Positions 24,525 to 34,950 of a stretch of DNA of 64,000 bases are shown here, piece by piece. The DNA comes from CAIKZZ01 sp035524595. Its GTDB lineage: Bacteria > Pseudomonadota > Gammaproteobacteria > Steroidobacterales > Steroidobacteraceae. Location of the stretch: positions 16,043-80,042 of the forward strand of contig DATKOP010000019.1 of NCBI GenBank assembly GCA_035524595.1, written 5' to 3'. The notes beneath the pieces are model-generated. The model saw nothing but the letters and a program-made list of their open reading frames with translations, did not search any database and had not been told where the DNA came from. The translations under genes were made by a program, and so were the position numbers. Every line of letters starts with the position of its first letter. Position 1 is the first letter of the stretch.

Positions 24525-25213
24525 GCCGCGTGCTGGCGCTGGTCGCCGAGCTCGGCGCCGCGCCCGCGATCGCAGCGCGCGCCGGCCCGCTGTCGCCGTC
24601 CAGCCAGGCGCGGATCGCGCGCCTCAACGCGCCGCGGCGCCGGGCGCAGAGCGCGCTCGCGCGCCAGCTGGCGGCGCTCGCCGCGTCCAGGCTGCTCGGC
24701 CGCGAGCTGCCGGCCAGCTGCGTCGGCGAGGCCGGCGACGGGCGCGGCCCCTGGCTCGGGGACGCTGAACCGCTGCGCGTCAGCGTCGCCCACAGTCACG
24801 AGCGGGTCGCGGTCGCGGTCGGCGCCGGACCCGTCGGCATCGACGTCGAGCGCTGCGACCGGCAGCGCGACTGGCTGGCGTTCGCGCGCCACGCCTACAG
24901 CGACGCGGAGGTCGCCTGGCTCGATGCGAGCGCGCCCGGCGAGCGCGCCGCGCGCTTCTATCTGCTGTGGACGCTCCGCGAGGCGAGCTTCAAGGCCGGT
25001 CTGCGCGCCGCCGTGCAGGGCGGCGAGCCGTGCCTCGGGCCGCACGCGAACGGCGCGTCGTTCGGCTGGAGCAGCCGCGAGCTCGACGGCTACCGGGTCT
25101 CGGTCGCGACGCCGGCGCCGGCGCCCATCGAGTGGCTGGCCGTCGCCGGCGAGGAACTCGTGCCGCTCGCGCTGCCGCGGGAGGCGGCCGGCGGCGCGAC
25201 CGCGCCCGGCTAG
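24521..25213 (+). CDS. Sfp-type 4'-phosphopantetheinyl transferase
   Basis: 230 residues from ATG 24521, overlapping the stop of the previous gene. The metal-binding motif is VGIDVERCD and the second motif is LLWTLREASFKAGL, the W-x3-KEA-type block of Sfp-like enzymes with Arg in place of the usual Lys. It transfers phosphopantetheine from coenzyme A to the Ser of acyl carrier proteins, here most likely the two carriers at 13092 and 13362. It is the last gene of the cluster. Confidence 0.9.
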   Translation: MSRVLALVAELGAAPAIAARAGPLSPSSQARIARLNAPRRRAQSALARQLAALAASRLLGRELPASCVGEAGDGRGPWLGDAEPLRVSVAHSHERVAVAVGAGPVGIDVERCDRQRDWLAFARHAYSDAEVAWLDASAPGERAARFYLLWTLREASFKAGLRAAVQGGEPCLGPHANGASFGWSSRELDGYRVSVATPAPAPIEWLAVAGEELVPLALPREAAGGATAPG

Positions 25214-25234
25214 GCCGGCGCCGGAGCCGTTGCG

Positions 25235-25801
25235 CTACTTGGGCTCGCCAGTCGGCCCGCCGACGGCCGCGTCGTAGTTGGCCTGCAGGTAGTCGGCGAT
25301 CAGCTGCGCGATGCGCCGCAGCATGTCCTTGTCCTGGCCGCCGAAGGTCCACGCGCCGCTCACGGCCGAGGCGCGCTGATGGAAGCGCGGCTCGGCGACG
25401 ACGGTGTCGCCGGGCTGCTCGACGAACCTGACGTGCATCGTGATGTAGGAGTCGCCGGCCCAGGCGCCGCTCCAGACGCGCGCCGTGCCGCTCACCTTCT
25501 TGATGATGTCGATGCGCGGCGAGATCACGAGGCGGGGCGCGCCCTCGAGCGGCGGCTTCTGGTTCCAGCCGGCGACGATCGGCGCGACCAGCGCGTCGAG
25601 CTGCTGCTGCACCTGCCCGGCCACCTGCGCCTTGCCCTTCTCCCGCGCTTCGGCCGCATCGAGCTCGGCCGGCCGCAGCTCGAACGCGCCGTACGCCGAC
25701 AACGGCCTGCTCGGCGGCGGATTCGTGAGCTGCGCGCGCGCGGGCCCCGCGAATGCGGCGACGCCACAGAGCAGGCCCGCGCCCAGCACGGCGCACTTCA
25801 T
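25235..25801 (-). CDS. Exported hypothetical protein (possibly DUF4410-like)
   Basis: 188 residues from ATG 25801. The signal peptide ends PARAQ. The mature protein has a basic, Ala/Gln-rich helix (GKAQVAGQVQQQLDAL) and then PRLVISPRIDIIKKVSG, ITMHVRFVEQPGDTVVAEP and a final helix ending DYLQANYDA. This layout resembles DUF4410-type exported proteins, but the match is not certain. It converges on the pigment cluster, 21 bp from its last gene, and is 76 bp downstream of the prenyltransferase on the same strand. Confidence 0.6.
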   Translation of the reverse strand: MKCAVLGAGLLCGVAAFAGPARAQLTNPPPSRPLSAYGAFELRPAELDAAEAREKGKAQVAGQVQQQLDALVAPIVAGWNQKPPLEGAPRLVISPRIDIIKKVSGTARVWSGAWAGDSYITMHVRFVEQPGDTVVAEPRFHQRASAVSGAWTFGGQDKDMLRRIAQLIADYLQANYDAAVGGPTGEPK

Positions 25802-25877
25802 GTGTCGCCCTTCGCGGTCGGCTCCCGCCACGCCCCCGGCACGGGCGAGGCGCCGCGCCCGGTCACGGGCGCCGGCC

Positions 25878-26849
25878 TCAGCGCAGCAGCGCCGCCGCGA
25901 CCAGCGCGATGCAGCCGAGCGCGTGGATCGCGAGGGTGAGCTCGATGCTCTTCTTCAAGCCCTCGCGTCCGGCGGGATCGAGCGAGATGCCGCGCGACGC
26001 CTGGAAGCCCCCGGCCGCGAGCACGAGCGAGGCGACGAGCGCCCAGCGCGGCAGGTCGTGGCGCACGACCAGCACCACCCCGGCGACGAGCGCGATCAGC
26101 GTCAGCAGCTGGTAAAGGATCCGCACGCCGCCGATCGTCAGGCGCACCGCGAGCGTGCGCTTGCCGGCGCTCGCGTCCGCCGCCGCGTCGGGCACCTCGT
26201 TGATCAGCAGGATCAGGCCGACCCAGACGCTGACGATCACGGCCAGCAGCCACGCGCCGAGGTCGACCGCTCCGGCCAGCAGCCACACGGCGCCCGCTAC
26301 CGGCAGCGCGCCGAGCCCGATCGCGCAGGCGAGCTCGCCGGCGCCGCGGCCGGAGAGCTGCACGCCGGGTTTCGAGTAGAAGTAGCCGAGCGCGAGGCCG
26401 AGCACGCCGAGCAGCACGACGCCCGGCCCCCGCAGGTACGCGAGCGCGAGCCCGGTCGCGAGCGCGGCGACGGCGAGGCCGTAGGCGAAGCGCAGCGTCG
26501 CCGCGCGCGTCATGATGCCGTTCTGTATGAACCGCGAGCCGCCGGTGTACGGGTAGATCCTGAGCACGTTGGCGGGATCGGTGCCGTTCACGTCGTCGCC
26601 GAAATCGTTGTAGACGTTGGTCGCCGCGTGCGCGAGCACGGTCGCGAGCACCGCGAGCGCGAACCACAACCCGTTGAAGGCGTGGTGCGCCGCGCCCGCC
26701 CAGGCACTGCCGACCAGCACCGGCAGCACCGAGGCGGTGAAGAACTTGGGCCGGGTCGCGAGGAACGCGCGCCTGAGCGCCGCCCCGAAGCCGGTCCCGC
26801 CGAGTGCCGCGACCGAGGGTTCGCCAGCGGGCTGCGTGGTTCGATCCAT
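25878..26849 (-). CDS. UbiA-superfamily prenyltransferase, MenA-like
   Basis: 323 residues from ATG 26849 with GGAGAG just upstream. Eight to nine membrane helices are visible. The first Asp-rich motif is NVYNDFGDDVNGTD and the second region is NEVPDAAADASAGKRTLAV. Both are closest to 1,4-dihydroxy-2-naphthoate polyprenyltransferase (MenA) in style, where NDxxDxxxD binds the prenyl diphosphate through Mg2+. No other menaquinone genes are in the window, so the aromatic acceptor is unknown. It could serve quinone or another prenylated aromatic. It is transcribed away from the FMN dehydrogenase only in the sense of order; both are on the minus strand with a 230-bp gap. Confidence 0.85.
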   Translation of the reverse strand: MDRTTQPAGEPSVAALGGTGFGAALRRAFLATRPKFFTASVLPVLVGSAWAGAAHHAFNGLWFALAVLATVLAHAATNVYNDFGDDVNGTDPANVLRIYPYTGGSRFIQNGIMTRAATLRFAYGLAVAALATGLALAYLRGPGVVLLGVLGLALGYFYSKPGVQLSGRGAGELACAIGLGALPVAGAVWLLAGAVDLGAWLLAVIVSVWVGLILLINEVPDAAADASAGKRTLAVRLTIGGVRILYQLLTLIALVAGVVLVVRHDLPRWALVASLVLAAGGFQASRGISLDPAGREGLKKSIELTLAIHALGCIALVAAALLR

Positions 26850-27079
26850 GGATCTCTCCGTATCAGGCCGGGTGCAGGGGCACCCGGACGGGGTGTGCAG
26901 CTTAGCGCACCGCGGGCGAACTGCGCGGCACCCGCCGATCGGCAGTTTCCGCAGTGCATCAGCGCCGCGGCGCAGGCCGCGACCGCCCCCCCTGTACGCC
27001 GCGCCGCCGGGGCTACCGGACGGCCACTATCCGGCCGCCGGCGGCACGGCCGCCAGGGATCGCCGGCCCGACGCGGCAC

Positions 27080-28315
27080 TCAGCGCCACGCGGAGTTGAG
27101 GACGTGCCCGGGGGTGATGCGCGCGAGCGCCGGCGTGCCCGCCTGGCGCATGATCGCCCGCAGCTCGCGGTCCAATATGTCGATCACCGCCTCGACGCCG
27201 CTCTGGCCGAAGGCCGCGAGCCCCCAGATCTGCGGCCGGCCGATGCCGACCGCGGTCGCGCCGAGGGCCAGCGCCTTGAAGACGTCCGTGCCGCGGCGGA
27301 TGCCGCCGTCGAACAGCACGGGTACACGCCCGGCGACCGCGGCCGCGACTTCCGGCAGGCAGTCGATGGTCGCGCGCAGCGACTCCTCGTCGCGGCCGCC
27401 GTGGTTCGAGACCACGACCCCGTCGGCGCCGTGCTCGATCGCGACCACGGCGTCCTCGCCCGTCACGATGCCCTTGACGATCAGCTTGGTGGTCACGAGC
27501 GCGCGCAGCCGGTCCAGGTACGCAGGCGTCAGGCTGGCGGGCGTGTGGCCGGTCACGCGCGAGACATCGAGCCCGGCGAACATCGGCGCCTTGCGCCACA
27601 TGTCGTGGGTGTTGCCGACGTGGCATGCCGTGCAGTTGCGGCTGTCGACGCGTGCCGCGCGCGCCAGCGTCTCGTTGTTGCGGCCGGGGATGTTGTCGAC
27701 CGTGAACACGATGGCGGTGCAGCCGGCACGCTCGGCGCGGCGCACCAGCGCCTCGGTGACGGCCCAGTCGTCGGTCGCATAGAGCTGTTGCCAGAGCGGC
27801 GCGCCGCGCGCCGCGCTCACCGGCTCGACCGCGGTCGAGGACGCCGTCGACAGCATCACCTGCGTGGCACGGCTCGCCGCCGCCCGCGCCATCGCCAGCT
27901 CCCCCTCGGCATGGAAGGCGCGCATGCCGCCGACCGCCGACAGGTAGACCGGGCTCGTGAGTCTCGCGCCGTACAGCTCGACTGCGGTGTCGACGTGGCT
28001 GACGTCGACGAAGCGGCGCGCCCGGATCTCGTAGTGCGAGAACGCGTCGTGGTTGCGCGCGACCGTACGGTCGTCGTCGACGCCGGTCGCGAGGTAGCCG
28101 AAGTGCGCCGGCGGCAACGCCTCGCGCGCCAGGGCCTCGAACTCCATCACGTTCAGCACCTGCCCGGCGGCGGTGACCGGCGGCGGCGCGCGCAGGAAGG
28201 CGCGCGATGGCGGCACGCCGTCCGCGGCCGCAGCGCCGCGCACGATTCCGGGCAGCCCGAGCAGCCCGCCGAGCACGGCGCGGCGCGTCAGGCGCTGCAG
28301 GCGCGCCTCGTCCAT
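27080..28315 (-). CDS. Tat-type FMN-dependent alpha-hydroxy acid dehydrogenase with a CxxCH motif
   Basis: 411 residues from ATG 28315 with AGGGGG upstream. The N-terminus has a twin-arginine signal (LTRRAVLGGLLGLPG, then an Ala-rich cut region). The TIM-barrel follows the lactate/glycolate oxidase family: PVYLSAVGGM near the FMN, LIVKGIVTGEDA with the phosphate-side Lys, SNHGGRDE with the catalytic His and Arg, and LFDGGIRRGTDVFKALALGA for FMN phosphate. At Cys228-Cys231-His232 (NCTACHVG) there is a c-type haem attachment motif, unusual for this family. Exported location would allow cytochrome c maturation. It oxidises a 2-hydroxy acid, but the substrate is unknown. Confidence 0.87.
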   Translation of the reverse strand: MDEARLQRLTRRAVLGGLLGLPGIVRGAAAADGVPPSRAFLRAPPPVTAAGQVLNVMEFEALAREALPPAHFGYLATGVDDDRTVARNHDAFSHYEIRARRFVDVSHVDTAVELYGARLTSPVYLSAVGGMRAFHAEGELAMARAAASRATQVMLSTASSTAVEPVSAARGAPLWQQLYATDDWAVTEALVRRAERAGCTAIVFTVDNIPGRNNETLARAARVDSRNCTACHVGNTHDMWRKAPMFAGLDVSRVTGHTPASLTPAYLDRLRALVTTKLIVKGIVTGEDAVVAIEHGADGVVVSNHGGRDEESLRATIDCLPEVAAAVAGRVPVLFDGGIRRGTDVFKALALGATAVGIGRPQIWGLAAFGQSGVEAVIDILDRELRAIMRQAGTPALARITPGHVLNSAWR

Positions 28316-28616
28316 CGGGATCCCCCTGGCGGCGCGGGCGGCGCGCCTTTGGTGCAGCATACCGCGTCGGCGCGACGGCTCGCGTTCGCGGGCGGCGACT
28401 TTGCGACGAACAGGCTCACGACGGTGGTCCCGCTGCTCAGCTGTACGCCGATGCCAAGGCCGTAGTCGAGTGCCCGCCTGGCGGCCGGCCGGCGGGGCCG
28501 AATCCGACGGCCCCGCCGGCTGTCCTTGAGCGCCCTAACGGCCGCCGGGCATCCGCACGACCGCGGGCCGCGGGCGTTCGACCGTCGCCGACCGTCGTCG
28601 CGCGCGCATCCGCACG
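28316..28616. other. Intergenic region with a strong hairpin
   Basis: About 300 bp between the DUF1801 gene (upstream on the minus strand) and the FMN dehydrogenase. The main element is the 12-bp hairpin at 28488-28520, listed separately. A promoter for the dehydrogenase is expected between 28316 and 28480, but none is clear. Open frames crossing this stretch have no recognisable domain. Confidence 0.4.
28488..28520. terminator. Perfect 12-bp GC-rich hairpin, likely terminator
   Basis: GCCGGCGGGGCC at 28488-28499 pairs perfectly with GGCCCCGCCGGC at 28509-28520; the loop is 9 nt. It lies about 100 bp after the stop of the DUF1801 gene in that gene's direction. No long T-tract follows on either strand, as is common in high-GC genomes. 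Confidence 0.55.
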
Positions 28617-29081
28617 CTAGGCGCGCCCGGTTCTCTTCGGCCGCCGCTTGTTCGCCACCGACTTGATGACCATGCGGGTCGGGCGCGTGCGCGGGAACGT
28701 GGCCCCGGAGTGCTTGATCGCCGCCCTGACGAGCGCCTTGATATCCCCGTGATCGAGGTCCGCTGCGGTCTTCACCACGACGCTGCGTACCTTGCTGCCA
28801 GAACCCTCGAGCAGGCCTTTGGGGTCGGGGAGATCCTTGTCGAGGTACAGGCGGACCTCCTTCGGAAAGATCGCCACGGCGACGACGGCCTCGTAGCCGC
28901 GCTCCGACATGCCGAACGCCACCACGAGGGAGTTGGCGTAGTCGTAGACAAGCTCGTGGGAGCCCGGCAAGGCGCGGCGCAGCTTTGGCAGGCACCGCCT
29001 CACCAGCGCGACGATCTCGGGAGAGAACCGCGACAGGAACGCGGAGAACTGTGCCTTGGGGCTGGGCAGGCGAGCGTTCAT
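28617..29081 (-). CDS. DUF1801-domain protein
   Basis: 154 residues. The centre matches DUF1801 (YdhG-like) proteins: HELVYDYANSLVVAFGMSERGYEAVVAVAIFPKEVRLYLDKD in outline, then PKGLLEGSGSKVRSVVVK. The C-terminus is strongly basic (RMVIKSVANKRRPKRTGRA), more than in most relatives, and may bind nucleic acid. The biochemical function of the family is unknown. No operon partner: it is flanked by gaps of about 260 and 300 bp. Confidence 0.8.
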   Translation of the reverse strand: MNARLPSPKAQFSAFLSRFSPEIVALVRRCLPKLRRALPGSHELVYDYANSLVVAFGMSERGYEAVVAVAIFPKEVRLYLDKDLPDPKGLLEGSGSKVRSVVVKTAADLDHGDIKALVRAAIKHSGATFPRTRPTRMVIKSVANKRRPKRTGRA

Positions 29082-29339
29082 GAGTCAACGCTACCTCAAC
29101 AAGCGGTGGCTGCGCCTAACGACGCGCGTGGTCGACTCGCGGCGCACCCGAACTGCGGTGATGCGCCAGGGACTTGAGCCCTCTGCCGATCACCGCAAGC
29201 CACGTCCGACAGATCGGTGACCGGACCGAAACGCGGGTGTCGGTGCCGCGGACCGTGCGCGACCACGGCCCGCTGCAGGCGACGGTCGGCCGTTGCTTCG
29301 CAATCGGGGCCCGGATGCGATCGTTCCCGGGCGCAGCCG

Positions 29340-31175
<1,836 letters not shown>

Positions 31176-31232
31176 GGGTTTCGCCCTCGTTCCTGAGGCC
31201 CGTCGAGTCCGTGATTATGGCCCATCCCGCGC

Positions 31233-31258
31233 GGCCGGATTGTGACCCGGATCCGGCC
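31233..31258. repeat. Hairpin between glmU and glmS
   Basis: GGCCGGAT at 31233-31240 pairs with ATCCGGCC at 31251-31258; the loop is 10 nt. It sits in the 103-bp spacer of the glmU-glmS pair. It could attenuate read-through or serve as an mRNA processing/stability element. In enterics, glmS expression is set by processing in this spacer and by small RNAs; any parallel here is inference. Confidence 0.4.
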
Positions 31259-31278
31259 CGGCGCTCGCGGTCCTGGGC

Positions 31279-32703
31279 TCAGTCCTTCGCCGGCTCGTCC
31301 GGCAGCCGCCCGCGGGCGACGTGCCGCTCGCGCTCCTCGTCGGAGGCCTTGACCGGCCGGTGCCAGCCGGCGAGCGTCTGCTGCCGGCTGCGCTCGAGGG
31401 TCAGGGTACCGCGCGGCACGGGCCTGGTGATCGTCGAGCCGGCGCCGATGGTCGCGTCGCGGCCGACCGTCACCGGCGCGACCAGCATCGTGCCGGAGCC
31501 GATGAACGCGCCGTCCTCGATCACCGTCGGCCACTTGTTGACGCCGTCGTAGTTGCAGGTGATCGTGCCGGCGCCGACGTTCACCTTGCGGCCGATGGTC
31601 GTGTCGCCGAGGTAGCTGAGGTGGTTGGCCTTGCTGCCCGCGCCGAGCGTCGCGTTCTTGAGCTCGACGAAGTTGCCGACGTGCGCGTCGGCGAGCAGCC
31701 GGGCGCCGGGGCGCATGCGCGCGAACGGCCCGACGCTGCAGCGCTCGCCGATGACGGCGCCGTTGAGGACCGAGTGCGGATGCAGCACGGTGTCGGCGCC
31801 GACCTGCACGTCGCGCAGCACGCAGCCGGGGCCGACGACGACCCGGTCGCCGAGCGCCACCTCGCCCTCGAGCACGACGTTGACGTCGATCGCGACGTCG
31901 CGGCCGCAGACCACCCGGCCGCGCACGTCGATGCGCGCCGGGTCCGCGAGCGTGACGCCGGCCTCGAGCAGCGCCCGCGCCTGCAGGCGCCGGTACTCGG
32001 CCTCGAGCGCGGCGAGCTGCAGCCGGTCGTTGACGCCGAGCACTTCCGCCACCGTCGGCGCGACCACCGCCTCGATCCGGAAGCCGTCGCGCACCGCGAG
32101 CGTGACGACGTCCGTCAGGTAGTACTCGCCCTGCGCGTTGTCGTTGCCGAGTCTCGCGAGCCAGCGCCGCAGCGCCGCGGCAGGTGCCGCCATGAGGCCG
32201 GTGTTCGACTCGCGCACCGCGAGCTCCTTGCGGTTGGCGTCCTTCTGCTCGACGATCCGGTAGACGTTGCCGGCCTTGTCGCGCAGCACGCGGCCGTAGC
32301 CGGTCGGGTCGTCGAGCCGCACCGACAAGAGCGCCAGTGCGCGCTCGCCGGCGCGCGCGAGGAGGTCGCGCAGCGTCGCGACCTGGACCAGCGGCACGTC
32401 GCCGTACAGCACCAGCACCAGGTGATCGTCCGGGATGGCCGGCATCGCCTGCTGCACCGCGTGCCCGGTGCCGTGCTGCTCCGGCTGCAGCGTCCAGCCG
32501 AGCTCCTGGCCTTCGAAGGCCGCGCGCACGCGCTCGCCACCGTGCCCGTAGACGACGTGGATCGCGTCGGCGCCGAGCGCACGGGCGCAGTCGACGACGT
32601 GCTGCAGCAACGGGCGGCCGGCCAGCGGCTGCAGCACCTTCGGCAGGTCGCTCCTCATGCGTTTGCCCTGGCCGGCGGCCAGGATCACGATGCTCAGGGG
32701 CAT
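31279..32703 (-). CDS. glmU: Bifunctional UDP-GlcNAc pyrophosphorylase / glucosamine-1-phosphate N-acetyltransferase
   Basis: 474 residues. The N-terminal nucleotidyltransferase domain starts SIVILAAGQGKRMRSDLPKVLQPLAGRPLL, with the GxGxRM signature, and has YGDVPL and GEYYLTD. The C-terminal left-handed beta-helix shows hexapeptide repeats (GDRVVVGPGCVL, GERCSVGPFARMRPG) and NYDGVNKWPTVIEDGAFIGS with the acetyl-CoA site. It makes UDP-N-acetylglucosamine from glucosamine-1-phosphate. It leads glmS and starts 113 bp from a divergent S9 peptidase gene. Confidence 0.98.
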   Translation of the reverse strand: MPLSIVILAAGQGKRMRSDLPKVLQPLAGRPLLQHVVDCARALGADAIHVVYGHGGERVRAAFEGQELGWTLQPEQHGTGHAVQQAMPAIPDDHLVLVLYGDVPLVQVATLRDLLARAGERALALLSVRLDDPTGYGRVLRDKAGNVYRIVEQKDANRKELAVRESNTGLMAAPAAALRRWLARLGNDNAQGEYYLTDVVTLAVRDGFRIEAVVAPTVAEVLGVNDRLQLAALEAEYRRLQARALLEAGVTLADPARIDVRGRVVCGRDVAIDVNVVLEGEVALGDRVVVGPGCVLRDVQVGADTVLHPHSVLNGAVIGERCSVGPFARMRPGARLLADAHVGNFVELKNATLGAGSKANHLSYLGDTTIGRKVNVGAGTITCNYDGVNKWPTVIEDGAFIGSGTMLVAPVTVGRDATIGAGSTITRPVPRGTLTLERSRQQTLAGWHRPVKASDEERERHVARGRLPDEPAKD

Positions 32704-32816
32704 GGCGGTACTCGAGCGGTGCGAGGGCGGTATTCTCGCACGGCCTCCGGGCCGGCGGGACTTCCGGTATCGTCGCAGGCCTCACGACCCGCGGGTCCCG
32801 TCACGAGGCCGAACCC

Positions 32817-34928
32817 ATGCCACATCCGCTCGTTCGCGGCCTGACCGCCGCGCTCATGCTCGCGCTGTTGCTGCCGACCGCCGCGCCGGCGGCCGGACGC
32901 GCCATCACGCACGAGGACGTCTGGCTGATGAGGCGGATCGCCGCGCCGGCCGTCAGCCCGGACGGCCGCCGCGCGGTGTTCGGCGTGATCGAGCCGGCCT
33001 ACGACCGCAAGGAGCAGATGTCCGGCCTGTGGCTGGTCGCGACCGACGGCAACGGCGCGCCGCGGCGCCTGACCTGGTCGAAGGGCAGCGAGTCGGGCGT
33101 GACGTGGAGCGAGGACGGCACCCGGATTGCGTTCAGCACCAAGCGCGAAGGCGACAGCGAGGAGCAGATCTACGTCCTCGACCTCGCCACCGGCGGCGAG
33201 GCGCAGCGCGTGACCAGCATCGCGCTCGGCGCCCGCTCACCACGCTTCTCGCCGGACGGCCGGAGCATCGCGTTCGTCGCCGACGTCTGGCCCGGCGCGA
33301 AGGACGATGCCGACAACCGCCGGCTGGCGAAGGAGCGCGCCGACCGCAAGTACAGCGTGCGCGTCTACGACGGCTTCCCGGTCCGCAGCTGGGACAAGTG
33401 GCTCGACGAGCGGCAGGCGCACCTGTTCGTGCAGGCGCTCACGCCCGGCGCGCCGGCGCGCGACCTGCTCGCCGGCAGCGCGCTCGTGGCGGCCGCGGGT
33501 TACGGCGGCCGCCGCGAGGACGAGGGTGTCGGCCTCGACGCGGTCTGGGCGCCCGACGGCCGCGGCCTCGTGTTCGTCGCAAGCGTCGACCACGACCATG
33601 CGGCGCGCGACTTCACCACGACGCAGCTGTGGTACGTAGCCACCGACGGCGGCGAACCGGTGCGGCTGACTCCGGGCGGCGACTCGTGGGCGACGCCGCG
33701 CTTCGCGGCCGACGGGCGTACGCTGTACGCGGAGCGCTCGCGGCGCACGGGACACGTGTACGAGGCGACCGGCATCGCCGCGCTCGATTACGCGGGCGGG
33801 CGCACGGTGCCCGCCGCACCGCCGCGGGACCTGACCGCGGCGCTCGACCGCTCGGTCACCAGCTGGGGCGTCGCGGCGAACGGCAGCCTGTACTTCCTCG
33901 CCGAGGACGCCGGCCTCGAGAAGGTCTACGTCGCCGCGCACGGCGCGCCGGCCCGGCTGCTCGCGCCGGTGCCGGCCGGCGTCTACAGCGGCCTCGCGGT
34001 CGCCGCGCGAGCGGCGAGGCCCGTGCTGGTCGCGCGCTGGGAGAGCGCCGCGCATCCGCCGGAGGTGGTGCGCATCGAGCCCGCCGGCGGGCACGCGCCG
34101 CTCAGCCAGTTCAACACGGCGCGCGCCGCCGAGCTCGACCTGCAGCCGCCCGAGCACTTCTGGTTCACGAGCGAGCGCGGCCGCGCGATCCACAGCATGC
34201 TGATCCGGCCGGCGGGCTTCGACCCGAAGCGCAAGTACCCGCTGCTGGTCCTGATCCATGGCGGGCCGGCCACGATGTGGCGCGACCAGTTCGTGATCCG
34301 CTGGAACTACCATCTGCTGGCGCGCGCCGGCTACGTCGTGCTGCTGACCGACTACTCGGGGTCGACCGGCTACGGCGAGGCCTTCGCCCGGGCGATCGAG
34401 CGCGACCCGCTGAAGGGGCCGGCCGACGAGATCAACGCGGCCGCCGACGAGGCGATCCGGCGCTACCCCTTCGTCGACGGCACGCGCCAGTGCGCGGCCG
34501 GCGCGAGCTACGGCGGCCACCTCGCGAACTGGATGCAGGCGAGCACGACCCGCTACCGCTGCCTCGTCAGCCACGCCGGCCTCGTCGACCTCGAGGCGCA
34601 GTGGGGCACGAGCGACGCCGTCTACCACCGCGAGGTCATGATCGGCGGCCCGCCGTGGGCCGGCGACCCGCTGTGGCGCACGCAGAGCCCGATCGAGTAC
34701 GCGGCCCAGTTCCGCACGCCGGTGCTGCTGTCGGTGGGCGAGCACGACTTTCGCGTGCCGCTCAACAACACGCTCGAGTACTGGACCGCGCTGCAGCGCC
34801 AGCAGGTGCCGAGCCGGCTGCTGGTGTTCCCGGAAGCCAACCACTGGATCCTGCGCGGCGAGGACAGCCGCTACTTCTACCAGGAGGTCGCCGCCTGGCT
34901 CGAGAAGTACCTCGGCCCCGGCGGCTGA
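32817..34928 (+). CDS. Exported S9-family peptidase (dipeptidyl/acylaminoacyl peptidase type)
   Basis: 703 residues from ATG 32817. The signal peptide ends APAAG at about residue 27. Residues about 30-420 form WD40-like beta-propeller blades (SPDGRRAVFGV, SPDGRSIAFVADVW, APDGRGLVFVAS). The C-terminal hydrolase domain has IHGGPATMW, GASYGGHLANWM with nucleophile Ser564, GEHDFRVPLNN (Asp) and PEANHWIL (His). These match the S9C group (acylaminoacyl/dipeptidyl peptidase type). It would degrade short peptides in the periplasm or on the cell surface. It is divergent from glmU and convergent with the hydrolase gene. Confidence 0.93.
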   Translation: MPHPLVRGLTAALMLALLLPTAAPAAGRAITHEDVWLMRRIAAPAVSPDGRRAVFGVIEPAYDRKEQMSGLWLVATDGNGAPRRLTWSKGSESGVTWSEDGTRIAFSTKREGDSEEQIYVLDLATGGEAQRVTSIALGARSPRFSPDGRSIAFVADVWPGAKDDADNRRLAKERADRKYSVRVYDGFPVRSWDKWLDERQAHLFVQALTPGAPARDLLAGSALVAAAGYGGRREDEGVGLDAVWAPDGRGLVFVASVDHDHAARDFTTTQLWYVATDGGEPVRLTPGGDSWATPRFAADGRTLYAERSRRTGHVYEATGIAALDYAGGRTVPAAPPRDLTAALDRSVTSWGVAANGSLYFLAEDAGLEKVYVAAHGAPARLLAPVPAGVYSGLAVAARAARPVLVARWESAAHPPEVVRIEPAGGHAPLSQFNTARAAELDLQPPEHFWFTSERGRAIHSMLIRPAGFDPKRKYPLLVLIHGGPATMWRDQFVIRWNYHLLARAGYVVLLTDYSGSTGYGEAFARAIERDPLKGPADEINAAADEAIRRYPFVDGTRQCAAGASYGGHLANWMQASTTRYRCLVSHAGLVDLEAQWGTSDAVYHREVMIGGPPWAGDPLWRTQSPIEYAAQFRTPVLLSVGEHDFRVPLNNTLEYWTALQRQQVPSRLLVFPEANHWILRGEDSRYFYQEVAAWLEKYLGPGG

Positions 34929-34950
34929 GCGGCGGGCGCCGCTCGCGCGC

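Noticed and set aside
28207..28620. Frames across the FMN dehydrogenase/DUF1801 gap
   Set aside because: They run through a terminator-like hairpin and over the start of a real gene, and have no recognisable domain.
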